In this document: in pieces, positions 1 through 5,474 of the stretch
Layout of the letters: each line of letters starts with the position of its first letter
How positions within the stretch are numbered: the stretch's first letter is position 1
Assembly (NCBI GenBank): GCA_019307165.1
Contig: JAFDKD010000418.1
Location: 1-5,581, forward strand
DNA length: 5,581 bases
Direction of reading: 5' to 3'
Origin: Deltaproteobacteria bacterium
Lineage (GTDB): Bacteria; Desulfobacterota; DSM-4660; Desulfatiglandales; Desulfatiglandaceae
Made by a program: the position numbers and the translations under genes
Notes under the pieces: model-generated
What the model saw: only the letters and a program-made list of their open reading frames with translations
The model's database searches: none
What the model was told of the DNA's origin: nothing

Positions 1-90
1 AGGGACTGCCGGGTGGAAACCAAGAGGAAAATTATTCTCGCTCTGGGCTACGGACTTTCCGACAAAGAAAAACTTTTTCCGCAGAATTGA
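1..90 (+). CDS. C-terminal fragment of an upstream protein, possibly an XRE-type HTH regulator
   Basis: Frame 1 is open from the window edge to a TGA at 88-90 and encodes 29 residues, including RVETKRKIILALGY and ending KLFPQN. The pattern of a glutamate-threonine-(basic) segment, then K-I-x-x-A-L-G-Y and a short tail with LF, resembles the last helices of Cro/CI (XRE) family DNA-binding domains, where a helix of the type 'ETLRKIAKALG' closes the fold. The rest of the protein is outside the window, so the recognition helix cannot be checked. The stop lies 11 bases before the preferred pilM start, so the gene could be co-transcribed with the pilus operon. The other two plus-strand frames are also open here, so the coding call rests only on family resemblance. 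Confidence 0.45.
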   Translation, partial: RDCRVETKRKIILALGYGLSDKEKLFPQN

Positions 91-101
91 ACTGGCGGCT
101 G

Positions 102-1166
102 ATGGCAACTTCCAAAAAAAATCAACTTATCGGTCTGGATATCGGCTCCCACTCCATCAAGCTGGTGGAAATCGAACATGGCAAAAAGGGCCCTGTCCTG
201 AAAAATCTGGGAATCATGGGCCTGCCCCACGAGGCCATATTCGAAGGTTCCATCAAGGAACCGGAAATCGTCTCGTCCGCCGTTCGAAATCTGTTCAGAA
301 ATCTTCGTGTAAAAAACAAGAACGTAGCCACATCGGTTTCCGGTTTTTCGGTTATCGTAAAAAAGATCACCCTGGACAGCCAGGCGGAATCCACCCTTGA
401 AGCCACCATACAGGAAGAAGCGGAACAGTACGTGCCCTTTGACATGGCGGAGGTGAATCTCGATTTTGACATCCTGCCGACCGAGGAGGCGGGCGGGGAC
501 GGATCGACGCAGATGGACATCATGCTTGTGGCGGCCAAAAAGGACGTCGTCGAGTCTTACGCGGGGCTCCTGGTCATGGCCGGCCTGAATCCGGCGGTGA
601 TCGATGTGGACGTCTTTGCGCTGCAAAACGCCTTTGAACTCATCGACCCGTCGTCAAAGGGGAGCCACGCCCTGGTGAATGTGGGGGCGGAGGAACTGGG
701 GATCAACATGCTCAAGGACGGGGTGGCCCTGTTCACAAGAGACTCTTCCTATGGCGGCGCCCAACTCACCAGGGCGCTTATGAGGGAATTCGACGTCTCT
801 TTCGAGGATGCCGAAAAGATAAAGCTGGGCGGAAAGCAGGTCGAAGGCGGCGACAAGCGCCTGGAAAAAATATTCAAAGACGCCGTGTCGGAATGGTCAA
901 ATGAGATCAAGCGGGCCCTGGATTTCGTTGCAAGCACCCATCCGGGCCAGACCTTTGATGCCATTCATTTGAGCGGCGGGTCTTCGCGGATTCCGGGGTT
1001 TGCCGAATATCTGGAAACCATGACGAAAATACCCGTCAAGCGCTTCAACCCGTTTGCCGCCCTGGCGGTCAACGAAAAGGCTATGGACCCCGCGTATCTC
1101 GACTACATGTCTCCGCAAAGCGCGGTGGCCGTCGGTCTGGCCTTGAGGAGCATTGGTGACAAATGA
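102..1166 (+). CDS. pilM: Type IV pilus assembly protein PilM (actin-like ATPase fold)
   Basis: Encodes 354 residues, a usual PilM length. PilM is a cytoplasmic FtsA/actin-like protein that binds the N-terminal tail of PilN and links the pilus alignment complex to the cytoplasmic motor components. The nucleotide phosphate-1 motif is GLDIGSHSIKLVE at residues 11-23. A characteristic EEAEQYVPF stretch is at 105-113. The second phosphate region is LVNVGA around residue 193, with Asn where FtsA has Asp. The adenosine-binding motif LSGGSSRIPGF begins near residue 290. No signal peptide or membrane segment is seen, as expected. I chose ATG 102; a TTG at 87 in the same frame would add five residues but has no ribosome binding site, and the site before ATG 102 (GGCGG, 94-98) is itself weak. 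The TGA overlaps the pilN start as ATGA, which implies translational coupling. Confidence 0.95.
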   Translation: MATSKKNQLIGLDIGSHSIKLVEIEHGKKGPVLKNLGIMGLPHEAIFEGSIKEPEIVSSAVRNLFRNLRVKNKNVATSVSGFSVIVKKITLDSQAESTLEATIQEEAEQYVPFDMAEVNLDFDILPTEEAGGDGSTQMDIMLVAAKKDVVESYAGLLVMAGLNPAVIDVDVFALQNAFELIDPSSKGSHALVNVGAEELGINMLKDGVALFTRDSSYGGAQLTRALMREFDVSFEDAEKIKLGGKQVEGGDKRLEKIFKDAVSEWSNEIKRALDFVASTHPGQTFDAIHLSGGSSRIPGFAEYLETMTKIPVKRFNPFAALAVNEKAMDPAYLDYMSPQSAVAVGLALRSIGDK

Positions 1167-1771
1167 TCCGAGTTAACCTACTCCCATTCAGAGACGCCCG
1201 AAAGAAGGAGAATGTCAGGCGGCAACTCAGTATCTACATTCTTTCGGTGATATTCCTCTTTGCGCTTCTGGGTTTCTTTTTCATCAACCTCAACAACACG
1301 CTGGCCGAGTTGACCGATAAAAGGAACGAGAAGCAGCGGGAGTTAGCTACGTATCAGGCGATCACCAAGCGCATCAAGGAGATCGAGCGAAAAAACAAGG
1401 AACTGGTGACCAAACTGGACGTTATCCGGGACCTGGAGGCGAGCAAGACGGGGCCGGTCCGCCTGCTTGAGGAACTGGCCGCCGCGATTCCCGAGAACAG
1501 GTTGTGGTTGACGTCTCTGGTTGAAAAAGGCGGGTCCCTGGATTTGAAAGGGACCGCCATGGACAATGACACGGTGGCGCTGTTCATGACCAATCTGCAG
1601 AAAGCGGCGCATATCCAGTCCGTGGATCTCACCACGACCAAGTTGAAAACCGTGTCCAAGCAGAAAATCAACGTTATCGATTTTGTCCTGAAAGCAAAGA
1701 CGACCCTCAAGAAAGAAAAAACAAAGACCCATAAGAAGACTTCCGGCAAACCCGCAAGGCGGGCCCGTTAG
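1163..1771 (+). CDS. pilN: Type IV pilus assembly protein PilN
   Basis: Encodes 202 residues, the usual size. PilN is a bitopic inner-membrane protein: its short cytoplasmic tail docks into PilM and its periplasmic part pairs with PilO. The tail starts MIRVNLLPFRD, matching the conserved I-N-L-L-P PilM-binding motif (N5-L6-L7-P8). One hydrophobic membrane segment spans about residues 22-41. A charged predicted coiled coil follows (about 45-90). The ferredoxin-like periplasmic domain, about 95-182, contains the typical P-E-N-R-L-W-L-T-S-L strand and the G-T-A-x-D-N-D-T-V-A-L-F-M helix. The last 20 residues are unusually rich in Lys and Arg (KKEKTKTHKKTSGKPARRAR) and look like a disordered tail. 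The start overlaps the pilM stop, with GAGGAG at 1145-1150 as a rather distant (12-base) ribosome binding site. Confidence 0.95.
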   Translation: MIRVNLLPFRDARKKENVRRQLSIYILSVIFLFALLGFFFINLNNTLAELTDKRNEKQRELATYQAITKRIKEIERKNKELVTKLDVIRDLEASKTGPVRLLEELAAAIPENRLWLTSLVEKGGSLDLKGTAMDNDTVALFMTNLQKAAHIQSVDLTTTKLKTVSKQKINVIDFVLKAKTTLKKEKTKTHKKTSGKPARRAR

Positions 1772-1802
1772 TCCCGGACCGGAAAGGGCGAAAGATACCG
1801 GC

Positions 1803-2417
1803 ATGAAGAAGGGCGCGTTCATAGAGAAAATTGAAAAACTGAAGATGATCCACCGGGTTCTGATCTTTGCCGGGACGGTGATCCTGGTGGCCGGCCTCTT
1901 CATCTATTTTATATACATGCCGAAAACGGAAGAGATCGGGCGCTTGAAGGGGCAGATCGCGGGGCTCCAGCAGCAGATCGACAAGGCCAAAATAGCGGCG
2001 GCAAGGCTGCCGGAGTTGGAGAAAGAGGAGGCCAGGCTGGAGGCCGAGTTCCGGGACGCCCTGCGCCTGCTGCCCAATCAAAAGGAGATCCCGTCCCTTC
2101 TCAAAGGCCTGACCAAGCTGGGCGTGGACGCCAACCTGGAATTCAGGCTTTTCAGCCCTCAGTCCGAAAGAGACAAAGGGTTTTACGCCGAGATACCCGT
2201 GTCCATGGAACTCAGCGGCACTTACCACGATGTGGCGGTTTTCTTCAACAAGGTGAGTAACATGGAGCGGATCGTAAATATCCACAACGTCACCATGAAA
2301 CCCCAAAAAGCCAACTCAACCACCCTGGTGACCAAGTGCGAGGCGGTCACCTACCGATTTAAGGAAGGCGCCAATGAATCTACTAAACAAGAGCCCAAAA
2401 AGGCAAAACACCGCTAG
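1803..2417 (+). CDS. pilO: Type IV pilus assembly protein PilO
   Basis: Encodes 204 residues, a normal PilO length. PilO is the inner-membrane partner of PilN; the heterodimer forms the periplasmic alignment ring and binds PilP. A short cytoplasmic N-terminus (1-17) precedes one membrane segment at about 18-38. A coiled coil rich in Glu, Lys and Gln covers about 41-83. The globular domain begins with the family's L-L-P-N-Q-K-E-I-P-S-L-L-K region near residue 88. It also carries EIPVSMELSGTYHDVAVFF (P132, G139, Y141), the most diagnostic PilO segment, followed by an R-I-V-N-I-H-N-V strand. The start is 31 bases after the pilN stop with only a weak purine-rich stretch (about 1781-1794) upstream. 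The charged last 15 codons overlap pilP in another frame. Confidence 0.94.
   Translation: MKKGAFIEKIEKLKMIHRVLIFAGTVILVAGLFIYFIYMPKTEEIGRLKGQIAGLQQQIDKAKIAAARLPELEKEEARLEAEFRDALRLLPNQKEIPSLLKGLTKLGVDANLEFRLFSPQSERDKGFYAEIPVSMELSGTYHDVAVFFNKVSNMERIVNIHNVTMKPQKANSTTLVTKCEAVTYRFKEGANESTKQEPKKAKHR
2361..2368 (+). promoter_or_regulatory. Ribosome binding site of pilP inside pilO
   Basis: AAGGAAGG lies 5 bases before ATG 2374, within the last codons of pilO. It is the main reason to prefer the overlapping pilP start over the later ATG at 2437. Confidence 0.6.
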
Positions 2418-3036
2418 ATCGTCGGAAAGCTGCCGCATGCCGCGAGATCCTGATCCCCGTGTGTCCAAAACCGGACGGATTTCCGGGCTGCGCGTGTATA
2501 CGGCGGGTTTTTTCCTGGCCGCGCTGCTTCTGGCCCCCATTCAGACGGGACCGGCATTTTCGGGCTCTAAGGAGGTCTACAAAATACCGAAGCCCGTGAA
2601 ACCAACGGCCAAGGCGGATACAACCAAGCTTGCGGCGTATAAACCCGGGCCTGAGGCGGACAAGTCCAAGGCGCCGGCCAAACCCGAATATGTTTACAAC
2701 CCCGCCGGCAAGACCGACCCGTTCAAGCCATTCATTGCCGATCAGGAGGAGTTTGACGAGATCCGCAGAAAAAAGCCGAGGACCTATCTGGAGACGCTGG
2801 CGCTTTCCCAACTGGAGTTGATCGCCATCATCGAGAGCCCGAAGGGAAACTGGGCCATGGTGCGCGACGGCAAGGGCATCGGATACAGCGTCCGGAAGGG
2901 CACGGCCATCGGCATCCACGATGGCGTGGTGGAGCGAATCGGTGGAAAAGAGATCGTCATCAAGGAAAAACACCGGGACTTGAGGGGAAAAACGAAGATC
3001 AAGCGCGTCCGGAAGGAACTGCACACGACGCAATAG
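2374..3036 (+). CDS. pilP: Type IV pilus assembly protein PilP
   Basis: Encodes 220 residues. PilP sits in the periplasm, contacting the PilN-PilO dimer on one side and the N-terminal domains of PilQ on the other. A single hydrophobic stretch at about residues 42-56 would act as signal sequence or anchor. A flexible Lys/Pro/Ala-rich region (about 66-108) follows. The conserved entry motif Y-N-P-A-G-K-T-D-P-F is at 108-117. The beta-sandwich domain contains LETLALSQLELIAII (139-153), N-W-A-M-V near 159-163 and Y-S-V-R-K-G-T-x-I-G at 171-180, all typical of PilP. No lipobox cysteine follows the hydrophobic segment, although many PilP proteins are lipoproteins. The 40-residue polar N-terminus before the hydrophobic part is long. 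An alternative ATG at 2437 with GGAAAG at 2424-2429 would give 199 residues and remove the 44-base overlap with pilO. Confidence 0.92.
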   Translation: MNLLNKSPKRQNTARSSESCRMPRDPDPRVSKTGRISGLRVYTAGFFLAALLLAPIQTGPAFSGSKEVYKIPKPVKPTAKADTTKLAAYKPGPEADKSKAPAKPEYVYNPAGKTDPFKPFIADQEEFDEIRRKKPRTYLETLALSQLELIAIIESPKGNWAMVRDGKGIGYSVRKGTAIGIHDGVVERIGGKEIVIKEKHRDLRGKTKIKRVRKELHTTQ

Positions 3037-3044
3037 GGCGGACG

Positions 3045-3073
3045 GGAGCGATGCCGTGGGCCGTATCGACTCC
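3045..3073 (+). other. Possible hairpin between pilP and pilQ
   Basis: GGAGCGAT (3045-3052) can pair with ATCG (3065-3068) and CTCC (3070-3073), with one bulged A at 3069 and a 12-base loop. An alternative pairing is GGCGGA (3037-3042) with TCCGCC (3071-3076). The nearest T run (TATTTT, 3089-3094) is some 15 bases further on, so this does not look like an intrinsic terminator. It could affect mRNA processing or pilQ translation. Chance pairing in GC-rich DNA is also possible. Confidence 0.25.
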
Positions 3074-3094
3074 GCCGCGCCGAAAGCCTATTTT

Positions 3095-3100
3095 GGAGGT
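3095..3100 (+). promoter_or_regulatory. Ribosome binding site of pilQ
   Basis: GGAGGT is a near-perfect Shine-Dalgarno sequence. It is 5 bases before TTG 3106 and 11 bases before ATG 3112, both in the pilQ frame, so it supports a start here but does not settle which codon is used. Confidence 0.75.
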
Positions 3101-3105
3101 TACGG

Positions 3106-4197
3106 TTGAAAATGCGGCTTTCAGGGAGAAACGGTATGTGGACGAGAACGAAGAACCGGGCGGGAGGCTCGGCCCTGCTGGCCGTAGCGTGCCTGGCCGT
3201 CTTGGCCGTCAACGGCTGCGCGGCAAACAAGAAGGCCGAACGGGCCGCCGAAGTCTCGCAGCCCGCCGTGATCAACGAAATCCGGGTAACTTCGTCGGGG
3301 GGCGAGACCACGGTGCTGGAGATCGTCGGCAGCAAATCCGCCCCGTTCACCAGTTTTCGGCTGGCGGACCCGCCCAGGGTGGTCCTGGACATCCGGGGCA
3401 AGGCCGGTGAGGAACTGGAGGCGTCGAAACGGGTCTATGATCCGAATGTCACGCACATCCGGGTGGAGGAAGGGCCCGCCCAGGCCCTGACCACGCGTAT
3501 TGTGGTCGAACTGGCGCGAAACGTGACATACAAGGCTGCGCAGAAGGACGCCGTGCTGACGGTGGTGCTCACGGCGGAAGAAGCGCCTCCGCCGCCGGTT
3601 TCGAAACCGGCGGACCCGGCCCGGCAGGCCGATACGGCGCCCGCGGAAGCCAAAGACGAACGGATCTTTTTCGAGCCCCGAACCACCGGCATGAATGAGG
3701 TGCTTGGGCTCGATTTCAAAATGCTCGACCACGGGAATTCCCGGCTCACCATCCACACGGACAAAAAGGCGCGATACGATCTCCGGCGGAAAGGGTCCAT
3801 GGACCTGGTCCTGGCCCTGGAAAAAGTGAGCATCCGCCCACTCCTGCTGCGGCACCTGGACAGCACCCACTTCGAGGGGACCGTGGACCGGGTGTTTTCC
3901 GAATATTCCCCAGGCAGCGGCCGTCTCGTCCTCACCATTACCCTCCGCGAAATGGTGCCGTACCACCTGAATCAGTCGGACGGCGCCCTGACCATGGAAT
4001 TCGGCGCCACGCGCGTCAAGCCCCCTGACATGAAAATCGTGCCCCTGAAGGTGTCAGAGACCCGCATCGTGAAGGAAACCCCACCCGCGACCGAGACCCC
4101 GGGAGCGTCCTTCCCATGGCAGGCGCGGGGGCGCCGAAGGGGAAGGCGGCCGGTGTGGAAGGCAAGTGGAGCGAAAAGAAGATCCCCGGCATGGTGA
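3106..4197 (+). CDS. pilQ: PilQ N-terminal part (signal sequence and AMIN-type domains), cut by a frame change
   Basis: This frame encodes the N-terminal half of the type IV pilus secretin. From TTG 3106, residues 19-37 are hydrophobic and are followed by V-N-G-C (Cys38), a plausible lipobox, so the protein may be a lipoprotein. The first AMIN-type domain covers about 55-155 and contains the hallmark DPPRVVLDI at 88-96. A Pro/Ala-rich linker (about 157-185) follows. A second AMIN-like region is about 197-303, beginning MNEVLGLDF. AMIN domains bind peptidoglycan and hold PilQ in the envelope. From about residue 335 the frame becomes Arg-rich and unlike any PilQ (ending GAKRRSPAW) before the stop at 4197, while the expected continuation lies in the -1 frame. 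The intact protein would be about 790 residues. Other in-frame starts are ATG 3112 and ATG 3136; the latter has AGGGAG 7 bases upstream. Confidence 0.88.
   Translation: MKMRLSGRNGMWTRTKNRAGGSALLAVACLAVLAVNGCAANKKAERAAEVSQPAVINEIRVTSSGGETTVLEIVGSKSAPFTSFRLADPPRVVLDIRGKAGEELEASKRVYDPNVTHIRVEEGPAQALTTRIVVELARNVTYKAAQKDAVLTVVLTAEEAPPPPVSKPADPARQADTAPAEAKDERIFFEPRTTGMNEVLGLDFKMLDHGNSRLTIHTDKKARYDLRRKGSMDLVLALEKVSIRPLLLRHLDSTHFEGTVDRVFSEYSPGSGRLVLTITLREMVPYHLNQSDGALTMEFGATRVKPPDMKIVPLKVSETRIVKETPPATETPGASFPWQARGRRRGRRPVWKASGAKRRSPAW
3592..3613. repeat. Perfect 22-base palindrome in the pilQ linker
   Basis: The half CCGCCGGTTTC is followed directly by its exact reverse complement, centred between 3602 and 3603. 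It lies in the codons of the Pro-rich linker between the two AMIN-type regions (around P-V-S-K-P-A). In RNA it can fold into a 9-base-pair stem with a TCGA loop. Whether it is functional or a by-product of Pro/Ala codon choice is not known. Confidence 0.6.
4101..4105 (+). promoter_or_regulatory. Possible internal ribosome binding site before ATG 4116
   Basis: GGGAG stands 10 bases before the ATG at 4116, the first start codon of the frame encoding the secretin half. It would permit separate translation of that half. The spacing is longer than ideal and the surroundings are GC-rich, so it may be fortuitous. Confidence 0.25.
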
Positions 4198-5474
4198 AAA
4201 GCCGCTACACGGGCCAGCCCATGACCATGGACTTCGTGAACGCGGAGGTGACCAACATCCTGCGGCTCATCGGCGAGGTGAGCGACCTGAACATCATCTG
4301 GAGCCCGGAAGTCAAGGGCACCGTGTCCATGCGGCTCAAAAAGGTCCCGTGGGACCAGTCCCTGGAGTTGATCCTGGCCAACAACGACCTGGGCATGAGA
4401 CGGGATGGGAACGTCATCTGGATCACCACCCGGGCCCACCTGAACCGCATCGAGTCGGAGGAGAAGAAGAAACGGCAGGACGAGCGAAACCAGCAGATCA
4501 AGATGCGCCAGGATCTCCAGAAGGCCAAGGAGGCCGAGCCCCTGGAGACGGCCTACATGCCCCTGGATTTCGCGGAGGCCAAGAAGATCATGGCCCATAT
4601 CGTCAAGTCCAAGCGGGGCACCCTCAAGGTGGACGAGCGCACCAATACCATCATCATGGAAGACACGCCCACCGCCATTGCCAAGGCCAGGGAGCTGGTC
4701 AATCGCTTTGACACGCCGGTCAAGCAGATCATGATCGAGTCGCGGATCGTGGACGCCTCCACGGGCCTGGCCCGCGACCTGGGTGTCCAGTGGAACAACT
4801 TCGAGCGCCAGTGGCGCGAGCGGGAAGGCCTGGACTGGTTTGAAAAGGGCGAAACCGTGAACGTTTCCGAGAACGTGGGGAACGTGCCCAACGACATGGT
4901 CCTGGGCGGGGCCTTTTCCAGCAACAGCCCCGAGGGCTGGGCCGCCAACGTGGGGCTCCAGCTGGCCCGGATGACCAACGTGGGCCTGGGCGCCCTGGCC
5001 ATCGACGTGTCCCTGGCCCTGGCCGAGAGCGAAAACAGGGCCAAGATCATCTCGGCCCCCAAGGTCATCGCCAGCAACGGCGAAAAGGCCCTGATCAAGC
5101 GGGGCGACACCTTCTACCTGCCGGCGGCCGAGAACGTGGAGCCCAAGGAGATCAAGGCCACCCTCTCCCTGGAGGTGACGCCCACGGTCAGCTACAACAA
5201 CTTCGTGAACATGGACATCGTTACGGGTGAAGCGGGCAAGACCGGAAAAGACCTGGCCACCAAGCTCATGGTCAAAAGCGGCGACACCATCGTCATCGGC
5301 GGCATCTACACGGAAAGTTCCAGGAAAGAGGTCGGGGGCATCCCCTTCTTGAAGGACATCCCGTTTATTGGCTGGGCCTTCAAGGCCGAGAGCAAGGGCA
5401 AGGACAAGACCGAACTGCTCATCTTCATCACGCCCACCGTGCTCGCGGAGCCCAAAAGAAACAGTGAACGGTGA
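4116..5474 (+). CDS. pilQ: PilQ C-terminal part (N0/STN, N1 and secretin pore domains), in the -1 frame
   Basis: This 452-residue frame encodes the ring-forming half of PilQ, the outer-membrane channel for the pilus. The N0/STN domain runs about 31-110, from Y-T-G-Q-P-M-T-M-D-F through the N-I-L-R-L-I-G-E-V-S segment to V-I-W-I-T-T. A highly charged Lys/Glu/Arg/Gln linker is at about 112-142. The N1 domain is about 143-200 (LETAYMPLDF start). The secretin core follows: I-M-I-E-S-R-I-V-D near 205, SAPKVIASNGEKALIKRGD from 313, VKSGDTIVIGGIY at 386-398, VGGIPFLKDIPFIG from 406 and LLIFITPTVL near 435-444. There is no signal peptide, so the half could not be exported alone. ATG 4116 is only the first start in this frame; the natural product is presumably fused to the upstream half. 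The last codons and stop come from a 7-base tandem repeat. Its lysine codons favour AAG far more than those of pilM. Confidence 0.9.
   Translation: MAGAGAPKGKAAGVEGKWSEKKIPGMVKSRYTGQPMTMDFVNAEVTNILRLIGEVSDLNIIWSPEVKGTVSMRLKKVPWDQSLELILANNDLGMRRDGNVIWITTRAHLNRIESEEKKKRQDERNQQIKMRQDLQKAKEAEPLETAYMPLDFAEAKKIMAHIVKSKRGTLKVDERTNTIIMEDTPTAIAKARELVNRFDTPVKQIMIESRIVDASTGLARDLGVQWNNFERQWREREGLDWFEKGETVNVSENVGNVPNDMVLGGAFSSNSPEGWAANVGLQLARMTNVGLGALAIDVSLALAESENRAKIISAPKVIASNGEKALIKRGDTFYLPAAENVEPKEIKATLSLEVTPTVSYNNFVNMDIVTGEAGKTGKDLATKLMVKSGDTIVIGGIYTESSRKEVGGIPFLKDIPFIGWAFKAESKGKDKTELLIFITPTVLAEPKRNSER
4122..4135. other. GC hairpin with G run at the likely pilQ frame-change site
   Basis: GGCGC (4122-4126) and GCGCC (4131-4135) are exact reverse complements flanking GGGG, and G4127-4131 form a run of five. 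Such a G run inside a GC stem is prone to replication slippage and to base-count errors in sequencing. One extra G here would join the upstream frame to the downstream one, giving a linker reading PWQARGAPKGKAAG. Confidence 0.45.

Noticed and set aside
1..101. Promoter for pilM
   Set aside because: No convincing -35/-10 or sigma-54 type elements are visible, and the region is probably the coding end of the upstream gene.
678..680. Asn193 in PilM in place of the Asp of the FtsA phosphate-2 motif, as a sign of lost ATP binding
   Set aside because: As far as I recall, Asn is common at this position in PilM proteins of deltaproteobacteria, so it is probably a subfamily trait.
3121..3966. A 281-codon minus-strand open frame opposite the AMIN-type part of pilQ
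   Set aside because: No recognisable domain and composition typical of an antisense shadow; the plus strand encodes conserved AMIN-type motifs.
4072..4131. Programmed -1 ribosomal frameshift signal in pilQ
   Set aside because: Candidate spots (GAA-ACC-CCA, ACC-CCG-GGA, GCG-CGG-GGG) do not fit the X-XXY-YYZ rule in the upstream frame, so tRNA re-pairing after slippage would be poor.
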